Shown in pieces: positions 16,400 through 27,600 of a stretch of DNA of 64,000 nt (position 1 is the stretch's first letter; the number at the start of each line of letters is the position of its first letter). The notes below the pieces were generated by a model. That model made no database searches, was not told the origin of the DNA, and saw only the letters and a list, made by a program, of their open reading frames with translations. The DNA lies in assembly GCA_015061545.1 (NCBI GenBank), contig SUWJ01000008.1, forward strand, positions 1 to 64,000, in the 5' to 3' direction. Both the position numbers and the translations under genes were made by a program. Origin of the DNA: Lentisphaerota bacterium (GTDB taxonomy: Bacteria > Verrucomicrobiota > Lentisphaeria > Victivallales > Victivallaceae).

Positions 16400-18095
16400 C
16401 CGTTACCCCCTGTTCTGAAAAGGATCGCTTGATCGGCCAGTCCGACGGATAAGCCGCCTTTTTTGTATCGCGGCAAATTATATAAAAAACCCGCCGTGCC
16501 CCTGTATCTTCCAACAGTTCCGTCAATTTATTTGCGGGGTAATAACGCCCTTTGTACTCATCGGGATACTTGGTAAAAGCATAGTTGAATTCACCGATTC
16601 TGCCCAGCACGATCAAATCTGTACGGTGCAGCACCCAGGCAACGGCAGCCGCCGCAGCACGATCGACCACCACGGCATCGCCCGGCATGATCTCCGCCGT
16701 CTGACACAATTTGCGCAATGTTTTTTCCGGCATTTTATCCGGATTTGTCGAATCGCTCAACACCGCAGGTGCGCTCCAGAAGGTTATCAAGCCGAATGCC
16801 GCCAGCGCCAACGCAAGCTGCAGCAATATGTTGCGCTTGCTATGCAGCAGCAAAGCGCTGCCGCATACAGCTGCCACCGCCGCCGCAATCAAAGGCAGCG
16901 GATCAAGCGGATCGAATATCGGCAGCGTTTCCACCAGCTTCACCCGCCATACACCCAAAAACACAACTGATAGCGTGGACAGAACGATCAGCAGCCACGC
17001 CCAGACGGAACAGGAGATTTTCAGAAACTTTTCCGTCTTTTCCTGCGCATTATCCATTGCCGCAAGCAACGCTCCGGCAATCAAAATTGCCAGCGGCGGA
17101 AAACATGGCAGAATATAGGTACCCGTTTTGCAGCTGGAGGCAGAAAAAAGCAAAAACGGCATCACGCTCCAGCAAAGGCAGAAACGCACGAGTTCATCAC
17201 TCAAAAATGATTTTTTCACTCCCCGCCACGCCGTCAGCAGCAGCAAGCCGCCCGGCAGCATACCGCCCAGCAGAATCGGCACAAAAAACCAAAACGGCTC
17301 CGGATCGCGGTCATAAGTACCCGAAGTAAACCGCTTGACGTGTTCTTCGATAAAAAAGTAATTCCAGAAATCAGGTTCCTCTTTCCAGATGGCAATACTC
17401 CAAGGCAGCGCCAATGCCACCGCCATTACCAGCGGCAGCCACGGAGTAGTAAAAAACTTTTTCCAATCTTTCTGCCAGATCAGAAACGGCACGATCACCG
17501 CCACCGGCACCGCAAAAGCCAGAAATCCTTTAAATAAAAATGCCGCACCAGCCGCCAGCCCCGCCAGAAGCAGATAAAATACCGCTGAAGTTGTTTTCTG
17601 CGCCTGACACGCCAGAAAATATGCCCCGATGCACCAGCTCAGCGCCATGGTCAGCTGCGAATCCAGCACCGCAAAACCGCCGACTCCCAGCACCATGGCA
17701 AAGCTCAAATATATCATACTTGCCAGCGGTGCCAGCCAGCGGTTACGGTTGTTGCCCACGCAAAGTTGGTAGATCATCAGCATTGTGATCCCCACCGCCA
17801 GCGCCGACGGCAGCCGCACCGCAAAAGCGTTTTCGCCGAAACATTTCATCGACAGCGCCGACCATTGATAGCCCAGCGCAGGTTTTTCAAAATAACGCGC
17901 CCCGACCAGCAGCGGAGTTGTCCAGTTGCCGCTGGCGATCATTTCGCGGGGAATTTCCCCGTAGCGGAATTCGTCCGGGCGCATCATATCGCGCAACCCC
18001 AGCGGCAATATGTAGCAAAGGATAAAAAATCCGCTCAACAATGCCAAGGCTGTAATATGAAATTTGCGCTCCGACATCTTTTTTTCCATATCCAT
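16380..18095 (-). CDS. ArnT/PMT-type GT-C glycosyltransferase
   Basis: 571 aa from the ATG at 18095 (preceded by AAGGGAG); an upstream extension lacks a site. The acidic motif of the first periplasmic loop is present (MMRPDEFRYGEIPREM), followed by GARYFEKPALGYQW, typical of ArnT and related GT83/GT39 enzymes. About 11-12 membrane segments are followed by a soluble C-terminal domain. These enzymes use polyprenyl-phosphate sugars to modify lipid A or proteins. The target here is not known. It is followed by an overlapping flippase-like gene. Confidence 0.85.
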   Translation of the reverse strand: MDMEKKMSERKFHITALALLSGFFILCYILPLGLRDMMRPDEFRYGEIPREMIASGNWTTPLLVGARYFEKPALGYQWSALSMKCFGENAFAVRLPSALAVGITMLMIYQLCVGNNRNRWLAPLASMIYLSFAMVLGVGGFAVLDSQLTMALSWCIGAYFLACQAQKTTSAVFYLLLAGLAAGAAFLFKGFLAFAVPVAVIVPFLIWQKDWKKFFTTPWLPLVMAVALALPWSIAIWKEEPDFWNYFFIEEHVKRFTSGTYDRDPEPFWFFVPILLGGMLPGGLLLLTAWRGVKKSFLSDELVRFCLCWSVMPFLLFSASSCKTGTYILPCFPPLAILIAGALLAAMDNAQEKTEKFLKISCSVWAWLLIVLSTLSVVFLGVWRVKLVETLPIFDPLDPLPLIAAAVAAVCGSALLLHSKRNILLQLALALAAFGLITFWSAPAVLSDSTNPDKMPEKTLRKLCQTAEIMPGDAVVVDRAAAAAVAWVLHRTDLIVLGRIGEFNYAFTKYPDEYKGRYYPANKLTELLEDTGARRVFYIICRDTKKAAYPSDWPIKRSFSEQGVTVAEFEK

Positions 18096-18135
18096 AAAAA
18101 ACTCCCTTACTGCAGCAAAAACCACTTTACTCCAT

Positions 18136-18141
18136 AATATA
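18136..18141 (-). promoter_or_regulatory. Possible extended -10 of the ArnT-like gene
   Basis: The minus strand reads TAATGTATATTATGG, with TATATT at 18136-18141 preceded by TG, as in other promoters of this window. No good -35 lies at 16-18 nt. Confidence 0.35.
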
Positions 18142-18191
18142 CATTATGATTTTTATCAGCTTTTCAACATTGGATTAATCTTTGTTCATAT

Positions 18192-19808
18192 TCAGTTCTG
18201 CAAGGGCAGCTTTACCCAGACAAAAGTCCCTTCATTGGTCTGACTGGAAATTTCCACCGTTCCATTGTGAGCAGTAACGATCGCCTGTACCAGACTCAAA
18301 CCCAACCCGTTACCCGGCAAGGTGCGGCTGCTGTCGGCGCGGTAAAAGCGCTTGAACACCTGCTGCAGCTCCTGTTCGTTCATTCCGCAGCCGCTGTCGC
18401 GCACGCTCAATGTAACGCTGGAGTGTTCCAGCTGCAAACCAACTTCAACCATTCCGCCGCTGCCGGTAAATTTGACGGCATTATCCAGCAAATTGGCGAT
18501 CAACTGCTGAATCTTTATCCGATCGCCGTAAAAGATAACCGGCATTTCGGGAACCCGGCACTTGAGGCTGATTTGCTTTTGATCTGCCAACATTCCAAAA
18601 AGACCGATGGATTGATCCAGCAATTTTACCAGATCAAACTTTTCCATCCGCAGCTTATCAGTACCTGATTCGGTTCTGGTTATATCCAGCATGGTATTGA
18701 TCAGCGTCAGCATCCGCCGACACTCTTCCACGTTGGCAGCAAAGGCATTTTCGTAATCTTCCCGACTCATTTCCCCGGTTACGGTCAATTCCGCCCGCCC
18801 CAGCATACGGGTCAGCGGAGTACGCAGATCGTGGGCAATATTATCGGAAATCGTGCGCAGCTCTTCCATCAATTTTTCCGTATTGCCGATCATGGTGTTG
18901 AAATTTATCATCATCCGATCGATCTCGCTACCGGAATTGTGCGGCACCACCCGCCGTGAATAGTCCCCGTTGGCAATCGCATCCGCCGCCGCGCTGACAG
19001 CCTCCACGCCGCGGCACAATCGGCAGGCAATCAGATAACTGCAAACAAAACTCACCAGCAGCACACCGCCGGCAATCGCCAGATAAACGATCAACATCCG
19101 TTCAATGCCGCTGTCAAAATCGTGTAAACTGCGGGCAACTGCCAGTACCCGCATATCCGGCAAAGTGCGATAAGCCACCCGCAAACGGTGCCGTCTGTCG
19201 CTGACGCTGTCAAAACGCACTTTGGGGCTGCCCTGCTTATACTCAACATCGTCGATCCAGTTGTGATCCTCCGTTTTGATTCCTGAACCAAACACATTTT
19301 TGCCCGCGGTATCGCACATCCAGAAATACTCATACTGACGGCCGCGGCTGGGCAGAGCGATCACAAACTCATCAATCTTTTTTTCGCTTCCGGCGGGACG
19401 GACAAATTTTTCTGCAATCGGCGCTTTACCGGGCTGCAGCTGCAGTTTCATAAGCTCGTTTCCGCATTGACCGATCAGAATAAAACTTTTGGTATTAAGA
19501 TTTTCAAATACAATTTCACAGCGGAAATCCTGATTCAGATCCCGACGGACAAGATTTCCCACATAACGCGCCCGTTTGCTGTCCACCGCACCATATTCAC
19601 TTGGCAGCACTCCGCCGGTTATATACTCATAACTCAAACGCTCAACGCTGTTGCCCAGATCCCGATCGACCAGGGTATAAATCTCCACCCTGCTGTAAAT
19701 AGCAAAAACAACACACAACACCAGAAATGACATTGTCAGCAGCGCAGCATAAACTGCGGCGATCTTGAATTTAACCGACCGCAAAAAAGGAGCTTTAATC
19801 CAACGCAT
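18192..19808 (-). CDS. Sensor histidine kinase (CusS-like)
   Basis: 538 aa. Membrane segments at about 15-38 and 237-261 flank a periplasmic sensor domain of about 200 residues. It is followed by a HAMP linker, the H-box NIAHDLRTPL (phosphorylated H326), the N-box LLDNAVKF, and G-boxes DSGCGMN and GNGLGLSL. The overall plan and the presence of a CusR-type partner suggest the heavy-metal sensor group, but the sensor domain is longer than usual and its ligand cannot be read. The first codons overlap the response regulator gene by 14 nt. Confidence 0.9.
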   Translation of the reverse strand: MRWIKAPFLRSVKFKIAAVYAALLTMSFLVLCVVFAIYSRVEIYTLVDRDLGNSVERLSYEYITGGVLPSEYGAVDSKRARYVGNLVRRDLNQDFRCEIVFENLNTKSFILIGQCGNELMKLQLQPGKAPIAEKFVRPAGSEKKIDEFVIALPSRGRQYEYFWMCDTAGKNVFGSGIKTEDHNWIDDVEYKQGSPKVRFDSVSDRRHRLRVAYRTLPDMRVLAVARSLHDFDSGIERMLIVYLAIAGGVLLVSFVCSYLIACRLCRGVEAVSAAADAIANGDYSRRVVPHNSGSEIDRMMINFNTMIGNTEKLMEELRTISDNIAHDLRTPLTRMLGRAELTVTGEMSREDYENAFAANVEECRRMLTLINTMLDITRTESGTDKLRMEKFDLVKLLDQSIGLFGMLADQKQISLKCRVPEMPVIFYGDRIKIQQLIANLLDNAVKFTGSGGMVEVGLQLEHSSVTLSVRDSGCGMNEQELQQVFKRFYRADSSRTLPGNGLGLSLVQAIVTAHNGTVEISSQTNEGTFVWVKLPLQN

Positions 19809-20463
19809 ATCCGAAACCTCTTACCGTTCTTATCATCTTATGTTCAAAAGGCTTATCCACTTTTTCCCGCAAGCGGAATATCCCTGCTTCAACAATATTG
19901 CTCTGAGTATCAAAGTTATATTCCCAAACGTGTTCCAGAATGGTAGTGCGCGACACCACCTTCCCCCGGTTGCGCATCAAATATTCCAACAGCTGAAATT
20001 CCAGCGGCTGCAAATCAATATTCACTCCGTTTCGGGTCACTTTCCGGCTCAAAAGATCCATTACCAGATCTCCCGCCACCAAACTGGTCGGCTCGGCGGT
20101 GTGGCTGGCTCGCCGCAGCAGCGCCTGGATCCGCGCCAGCAGTTCAGCAAACGAAAAGGGTTTGGCAAGATAATCATCGCCGCCTTTTTCAAGCCCCTGA
20201 ATCTTGCTTTCCACCGAATCGCGGGCGCTCAGCACAATTATCGGCAGCGTCAACCCCGCTGCCCGCACCTCGCCGATAAGCGACAAACCATCCAGCTTGG
20301 GCAGCATAATATCCACCACCGCCAGATCAAAGGACTCGCTGCGCAACTTGATCAGACCTTCGAGTCCATCGGCAGCATGAACACAGCGGAAACCGGATTG
20401 ACTCAACCCTTTGCTGATAAAATCAGCGGTTGCACTGTCATCTTCAACGATCAATATACGCAT
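19795..20463 (-). CDS. OmpR/CusR-type response regulator
   Basis: 222 aa. The receiver domain has the acidic pair VEDD (7-9), the phospho-acceptor D51 (VVDIMLP), a conserved Ser in VLSARD and the Lys of YLAKPF. The C-terminal winged helix has LEFQLLEYLMRNRGKVVSR and TVRGFGYALD, matching the CusR/CopR subgroup. It is the first gene of a two-gene operon with the kinase. No copper or silver efflux genes are nearby; the ArnT-like/flippase pair lies directly downstream on the same strand and is a possible target. Confidence 0.93.
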   Translation of the reverse strand: MRILIVEDDSATADFISKGLSQSGFRCVHAADGLEGLIKLRSESFDLAVVDIMLPKLDGLSLIGEVRAAGLTLPIIVLSARDSVESKIQGLEKGGDDYLAKPFSFAELLARIQALLRRASHTAEPTSLVAGDLVMDLLSRKVTRNGVNIDLQPLEFQLLEYLMRNRGKVVSRTTILEHVWEYNFDTQSNIVEAGIFRLREKVDKPFEHKMIRTVRGFGYALD

Positions 20464-20514
20464 AAAGCTCCTGAATCATTCATCTGAAAAAATATTGCAA
20501 CATCCATCGCTTAT

Positions 20515-20543
20515 AATATAGCACGTTTGAATGTTCTTGTCAA
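20515..20543 (-). promoter_or_regulatory. Promoter of the two-component system
   Basis: Minus strand: TTGACA (20538-20543), 17-nt spacer ending GTGC, TATATT (20515-20520). Confidence 0.8.
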
Positions 20544-20673
20544 TTCCCATCCATCAATCTGCGGAAGCCATGCGGTAATGACATTATCCGCACGGTCAAT
20601 ATCAAGCTGCCAGTATAAAGTTTTTTTAAGAAAAGTCCATACAATTTTTTTGAGTAAATTTTTTTTCCTGTGC

Positions 20674-20701
20674 TTGTAATAACTGTTTTTTAATGTATTT
20701 T
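20674..20701 (+). promoter_or_regulatory. hisF promoter
   Basis: TTGTAA (20674-20679), 16-nt spacer, TATTTT (20696-20701), about 50 nt before the hisF ATG. Confidence 0.5.
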
Positions 20702-20749
20702 AAACGCAGTCTGAAAAGATAATTAAAAAATTCAAGGAGAATTTGCTTT

Positions 20750-21523
20750 ATGAGCGAAATAATTCCGGTTTCCATTATGCCGTGTCTGGATATGCAGGCA
20801 GGACGCGTAGTAAAAGGTGTTCACTTTGTGGATATTGCCGATGCAGGCGATCCCGTAGCGTGCGCCCAAGCCTATTGTGCCGCAGGTGCCGACGAACTTG
20901 CCATGCTTGACATTACCGCAACCGTGGAAAAACGTGATACCTTAATTGAAGTGGTCAAACGGGTAGCCCCGGTTTGCGGAGTTCCTTTTACGGTGGGCGG
21001 CGGCATCCGCGATGTTGCCAGCGCAGCCGCGGTGCTCAACGCAGGAGCCGACAAAGTATCCACCAGCAGCGCCGCCTTCCGCAAGCCAGAAGTTATTGCC
21101 GAAATGATCAAAGAATTCGGTACCGATAAAGTTACGGTTGCCATCGACGTTGATGTAAATCCCGCCTTGCCTTCCGGCTACGAAGTTTATATCGACGGCG
21201 GCCGTACTGCGACAGGAACCGATGCGGTTGAATGGGCAAAAAAAGTGCGTGATTTTGGTGTAAAAACCATCCTGCCGACCAGCAAAGCAGGCGATGGAGC
21301 CCGTACCGGTTACGATCTGCCCGTGATCAAAGCGATCCATCAGGCGTGTCCTGAGTGCGTTGTAGTGGCGTCCGGCGGAGCCGGCAAGATGGAAGACTTT
21401 CTGGCGGCGGCTCAAGCCGGAGCCAGCGTGCTGCTGGCAGCCTCGGTTTTCCACTTCCACATAATCGACATAGCCGAACTGAAAAAATATCTTGCCGCCA
21501 ACGGCGTAGCAGTCCGTAACTGA
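20750..21523 (+). CDS. hisF: Imidazole glycerol phosphate synthase subunit HisF
   Basis: 257 aa TIM barrel that makes IGP and AICAR from PRFAR with ammonia supplied by HisH. PCLDMQAGRVVKGVHF carries the first catalytic Asp, VAIDVDV the second, and FTVGGGIR and GADKVS are standard phosphate/barrel motifs. The loop normally written TSxDxDGTxxGYD reads TSKAGDGARTGYD, so its first Asp is Ala. It is alone here, without hisH or hisA, between its own promoter and a strong terminator. The histidine genes are probably dispersed. Confidence 0.92.
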   Translation: MSEIIPVSIMPCLDMQAGRVVKGVHFVDIADAGDPVACAQAYCAAGADELAMLDITATVEKRDTLIEVVKRVAPVCGVPFTVGGGIRDVASAAAVLNAGADKVSTSSAAFRKPEVIAEMIKEFGTDKVTVAIDVDVNPALPSGYEVYIDGGRTATGTDAVEWAKKVRDFGVKTILPTSKAGDGARTGYDLPVIKAIHQACPECVVVASGGAGKMEDFLAAAQAGASVLLAASVFHFHIIDIAELKKYLAANGVAVRN

Positions 21524-21540
21524 AAATCACCCCACCAAGC

Positions 21541-21577
21541 GGGTGCTGCCCAAACTCGTGCAGCACCCCTTTTTTTA
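21541..21577 (+). terminator. hisF terminator
   Basis: GGGTGCTGC (21541-21549) pairs perfectly with GCAGCACCC (21560-21568), followed by CTTTTTTT. Confidence 0.9.
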
Positions 21578-21672
21578 TATACTGTATCCAACAGTTGATA
21601 TACAGAAAAACCGCCCCGCAACTATTCAAGCTGCGGAGCGGTTGCTTTTACCGGACTGAAAACGTCAGTTTT

Positions 21673-24600
21673 TCAGCAAATCGAAATATCCAGTTTGTAA
21701 CCGGTCATATTCTTCTTTTCGTTAGAAGTTTCCACCGAAACGAAATATTTGCCTGCTTCCAGTTCGTTCTTGCTGATAAGTTCCTTATCCAGCGACAGCG
21801 ACTTGCCTGCCGCATTGAAGAGTTTGACCTTTACCGCCTTGCCCGCCTTCAGCGAAGCATCGTCCAGCTTCAGATCAAAATCAACCTTGCCGCCGTCGGA
21901 CAGCTCAAAGGCAAAGAAGTCACTCTTATCGCCAAAACCAACCCAGTCATCGACCAGCGCTTCGGCGCCATCCCAGCCATTGACCACCCCGGAAACACCG
22001 GTTTTGGTCAGATCCGCGGCCTGAGCAATGCTGTTGTTCGCCTTGGCTTCCACCGGGAAAATTTCAGCCTGAACATTAATATTGTAATTACTGTTCTGCT
22101 TCTTGCCCTTGTCAGCCGACGCGACCTGAATGTAGAAATCACCGTCAACCAGCAAATTCTTGAGGTAAGTGCCATCCTTGGAGATGCTTACACTCTTGAC
22201 TTTCTTCTGATTTCTGTCATATACCGTCAGCTTCATCTTGCCCTGCACACCGCTGACCTTGATCGCCAGCCGTTCAGCACTGGCACTGGTAAAGCGGTAG
22301 TAATCGGCGACATCGCCCTTGCCGACCCAGCCGGTCAGCTTGTTGGCTGCAGTCAAAACACTCTTATTCTTGTCGGCCTGAGCAAAGCTGTCGTTGGCAG
22401 TAACATCTGCTGCTACATAGCTCGAATTGATGCTGAACTTGTAGTCACTGTTCTGCTTGCCTTTGCCTTTGTCACCGGACGCGATCGAAATATAGTATTT
22501 GCCGCCCAGATAACCGCTGAACAGATCTTTGCCGCTCTTCAAAGAGTAACTCTTGACCTTCTTCATATTTTCATCGTAGATCACCACCTTGGTCTTGGCA
22601 GAAATTCCACTGACCTTGATCGACGTATAGGCCGAACGGCTGCCGCTGACCGCGATATAATCTTCGGCATCGCCATAGCCGACCCAGCCGCTGCAGGTCA
22701 GAGAAGCCTTGCTGCCGCTGTTGACCAGCTTGGTGGTGCTGAGTTTGCCGCTCTTGAATTTATCCGCGTTGTCATTGGTAGTGGCAGCGGGGAAGTAATC
22801 CACCGTGGTCGAAATAGCGTACTGGACGCTGGTTTTCTTCTTGGCGGGCGACACACCGATATAATATTTACCGGTCTGCAGCAATACATCCAGACTCTTG
22901 CTGCCGGATGCCACCTTGAGATTCTTGACTTTCTTGCCCGAAGCATTGTAAAGCGTAACTTTGACACCGCCCTTACCGTTACCCAGCGAGATAACATCCT
23001 TAACATTGATCGAAGCCATACCGTTGCCGGTCATCTTCAATTCGTAATAATCGACCGTATCGGAGTAATTCACCGAGTCATAGTAGACCTTGCCCAAGGT
23101 CACCTTGGAAGCCGAACCGAAGCTGTTGCCCGCATCCTTGTTTTCGATCAGGAAGATGCTTTCCTTGGTCACGTTGCTTTCGTCGTAGACCCAGCCGAAG
23201 ACATCGCTGGCATGCCCCTTGGCATCAAACGCCTGCAAGCTGAAGCAATATTTACCGATCGACAGATTATTCAGCTGATACTTGGTAGCATCGCCGGCAA
23301 CCGTAATGGACTGCACGGTCACATAGTCGCCTTTTTCATTCATCTTCTTGTAGATCAACTTGTAATGACTGACACCGACTGCGTCGCTGGCGGCTTTCCA
23401 GGAGAACATCACATCGTTGACCGCCACCGTGGCCTTGACCGACTTCAGATCCAGTACCGGAGCGGTGGTATCGACCACGATCGAGGAACCCAGCGTCTTG
23501 AAACCGCTGGACTTGCCGGCAAAGTCAACCGCATTGACCTGCACGGTGTACACACCATCGGGCAAGCCGTTGATCACTACCTGATTATTACCTTTATCGG
23601 TGGTGATCGTGTATGTACTGCCGCTCTTGGCAATAGAAGCAACGTTGCTGTAGTCGGCATTGACCGAGTTGTATTCCTTGATCGACACAGTTTTATCGAA
23701 ACCGCCCTTGCGGGTCAGCTTCAGGCGGTATTCTTTGATACCGAAAGCATCGTTGGCGCGGCTCCAGGAAATCACCGTGCCGCCGGCGTTGTTGGATTTG
23801 ATCGAAGCACTGCCGGAAAGAGTCGGCGCCATCTTATCGGTAATAAGCATGGCAGCACCGTCTTCGTTGCGGTGATTCTGGTCGTAAAGCGACACAGCCT
23901 TGCCCGCATTGCCCAAATGCCACACATCGGCGGCGTTACCGTTGTCGTTGGTGGCACGCACCCGCCAGTAGAACTTCTTCATGCCCTGCAGCTCACCGGC
24001 GCAGATGTGACCGTTGCTTTCGCCGTTGCCGCCGTCAAAGATCAGCTCGGTCGTATCGGTGATAAAGCTCTTGAGCGTAGAACCGGAGAAGGTGTCATCG
24101 GCGCAGATCTGCACTTCATACAGCACCTTGCTGACTGAATCGGTATGATTGGAGTTGAACTTACAGGTAATGGTAACATCGGAAACATAATCGAATGTTT
24201 CGGTCTTGCCATTGTCATCGACCTTATAATAGGTACTCCAGGCGCAATCCACATCGGCGGAACTGCTGCTGCCGAAAGCACCTTCCGGAGCAGTATTGTC
24301 AATGATGAACGATCCGCTGGAACTGGTGGCTTTATTGCCGCCGAAGTCGTAGGCATCCACAAACCATGTGTATTTGCCATCCTTGGCAGGATCGATCTTG
24401 CCGCTGGCGGCTTTGATCGTGGTATGGGTATTTTTCTGACCGTTGACTTTCTGGGTGACAACGGTATCCAAAACGCCGTCGCCGTCCTTATCGGTCTGAA
24501 CCGTCAGCACATAGTGCGAAATACCCGTGGAGTTGAATCCGGCAGGATCGTTGGCAATGCTCCATTCAAAGTCCACCGAAGCAGCCTTACCGGAAGAATT

Positions 24601-27600
24601 TCTGTTGATATTGCTGTACAGATAGCTCTTGTCGGCAAAAGTCGGGGCAACGAGGTCGCCCTTCCAGTTGTCGCTTCCGCCAATGCTCACAGCATTGCCG
24701 GCATAGTCAACTGCCTGCAATTTCCACTCATATTCGCCGTTGGCGATGGAGAATTTGCCGCTGGTGGCAGCAGCGCTGAACCACTGTTCACCTTCCGCGC
24801 CGGTCTTGACATTCTTGTAAACTACGCGGTAGCCCTTGAGCCCGCTGGCGGCATCGGCAGCCTTTTCCCACGAACCGCTGACAACCAGCTTCTTGCTGCT
24901 GCTGTCCCAGATGGCGGACCAGACTGTTTTGTCGCTGCTGAATACCGGAGCAGTCGAGTCGCCGTAAGAGGTGACCAGCTTGCCGGTGCTGACATTCATA
25001 GCATAGTCATAGGACTGGACCTTCCACTGATAGTTGCCGTTGGGCAAACGGTAAGTGTACTTGCAGGTGGTGCCGGAAACTTTTGCCACTTCCACCCATT
25101 CGGAACTCGTTTCATCGTAGTAAGAAACAATGTAGCCTTTAACGCCGGAGCCGGGAGAATCGTTATTGTCCACATCTGCCACGGCCTCCCAATCCAGATT
25201 CACGACCACATCGCAGTAATCCTTGCCGACTTTGTAGCCGCCGTTACCGGCGGTCAGCGTGGCGGTATCAATGGCAATATTATCGCCGTACCACGTTCCG
25301 GAAACTTCCTTGCTGGCATTATCGGCATAGTCATAGGCCATGACTTTCCATTCGTAGTCAACATTGTTCAGATCAACAGTATAGCTCTTGTTGCGGTTAT
25401 CCAGCACCACTTCGGTCCACTTTTCGGTACCCTTTTCGCGGTATTGGATGGTGTAGTCGCGTACGCCGGTACCGCCGGCATTATCAGCGGCGTTGTTCCA
25501 GGTCAGCGAGTTGGTGACAAAACCGACATCTTCGGGATTTTTGTCGATATTGAAGACCACGGTATCGACCACTTCGCCCATATTCGGCGCGATATCATCT
25601 TTGATCATCATCAACGGATCGATGCTGACCCAGTCGGACTTGTTGCCTTCGTTATCTTCGCAACGCACCTGCCAGTAGAGATATTCCGAATCGTTCAAAC
25701 CGGTCACGATCAGTTCGTCGGCGGTGGTGTATTTGTGATAATAGTTGGGCGTGACGCCGTATTCAAAGGAATCCCAATCCACATCCAGCACTTCATCGGA
25801 GCTGGAGAAGTAACGGATTTCGTAGCGTTTCAGACCCTTTTCGCACTTGAAGCCTTCCCAGTTGAGTGTAACCACAGCCGAAGAGGTGGTCGTGCCGCTG
25901 ACTTCGGGGTTTTCGACGGAAAGTTTAACTTCTTTTACGTTGTAGTAATCGACTTCTTCGCCGGAGAAATCAGTTACCACGCTGTCTTGGGTCCAGACGG
26001 AGAATTTATCTTCGCCCAGCACGGCGCGCACTTTGTAATCGACTTTGCTGCCATGGGCAAGCGCTTCGATGATAAAGTTGTTCTGGCTGCCGTCAACGAT
26101 TTCGGTATATTCTTCACCGTCAACGGTGTAAACCAGTTCGTAGTTTTGGGCGCCGGTAATAGCGGTCCATTCCAGTTCCAGCGAACCGTCTTCGGTGCTT
26201 TCGGCAACGGGAGTGACAACGTCGAACCCGGGAGCGTTCTGCATATCGACAACGGTGGTTTCCGACCAGTCGGTAAAGCTGCGGTGGGCAGAGTAGTGAG
26301 CGCGGACGCGGTAAGCGACCTTCTGATTATCGCGGATATCGTCGAAAGTGTAGCTGGTAATATCGCCATCCAGCATCACGGTAATGCTCTTACCGTTGTC
26401 GATGATATATTCCACTTCGTACTTATCGACATTTTCGACTGCCGCCCAGTTGAATTTGACCGAGTCACCGGCTTTATCGATCAGGCTGTCCACCACAGGA
26501 GCGGCATAAGTTTCGTCAAGTTCAGCCAATTCATCGACTGTGACCGAGAAGACGCCGTTTTCAAATTTGCTGGAAGCCTTGAAGATCACATTGTCGTTGC
26601 TGTCTTTGACTTCAACGCTTTCGCCGACCTTGGCCCACTTGGTATAGTCCTGATAGACAAAGGCGATCTGGCGGCTGCCCCAACCGCTCTGGTTATCGTT
26701 GGCAATATAGTAGGTTTTGCCGGCACCGTCGAGCACCACATCGTTAAGGTTGATCGACACCGAAGCGGTCGAAGTCAAAGCCTGACCGGAAGTCATAGTA
26801 AAAGTTGTATCGTCCGCAGCAGTTTCATTCGCCGCAGAATCCATTGCTTTATCGTTGAGCATGAAGGTAAGATTCAGCTTACCGGCAGTAGATTGCAAAC
26901 TGCCTTCAACCCGGGCATTGCTGTCCACAATCAGAGTATTTTCCCCGTTGGCAAGTTCAATAGAACCGGTAACGGAAGCCCCGGCAGCAATTTCCAGATA
27001 ATCGTTCGTGTTATGATGTGTAAGCAGACCGGATGCAGTCATAGTTCCGGCTACAATCGCATAACCGCCATATCCAAACACTTCTTCTGATGTCACAGAA
27101 CCGGAAATACGCAGATTCATTCCTGCCGCAAAACCATGTATCCCGATCATCCACCCATTAGCAGAACCGGCAAAGTCAAAGATACCGTCATCGGTATTAG
27201 TCATATTCCGAGTGACTGTTATGGCAATGTTGGACTTTACACTACCGGTAAACGCCTTGGCGGTAATCTTTCCGGCGGCAATCCCGACAAGTTTTACACT
27301 GTCAACCATAGTATTTGTAGTAATATTACTCGCCAGATATCCGTTAACGGTTATAGTTCCGGCTTGAACCGCGAACAGATTATACTTATTATTGGCAGCA
27401 ATATCATTGAACAGAATACTGCTCCAGCTATCATCCATTTGCAAATCCACGGAACCCGCCATATTACCATTAACCGTCAAACTACCGCTACCGAGATTGA
27501 TACCATAAACATTACTCGTATTGCCGGATACAGGGTAAGTAAGCTTTGCGTTATTACCGGATTGTGCTGCAGTATACCCCTTCAACGAAGTCGCAAGATC

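Noticed and set aside
23190-26510. Tandem DNA repeats in the FN3 region
   Set aside because: The units are recognisable only at protein level; the nucleotide sequences differ, so this is not a DNA repeat array.
21595-27090. Two long plus-strand open frames (847 and 981 codons) opposite the giant repeat gene, separated by one stop
   Set aside because: They are exactly in register with the minus-strand codons, so a stop arises only where the real gene uses TTA, CTA or TCA; those codons are rare there. The single stop at 24136-24138 is a TCA codon of the real gene. The translation lacks any domain signature.
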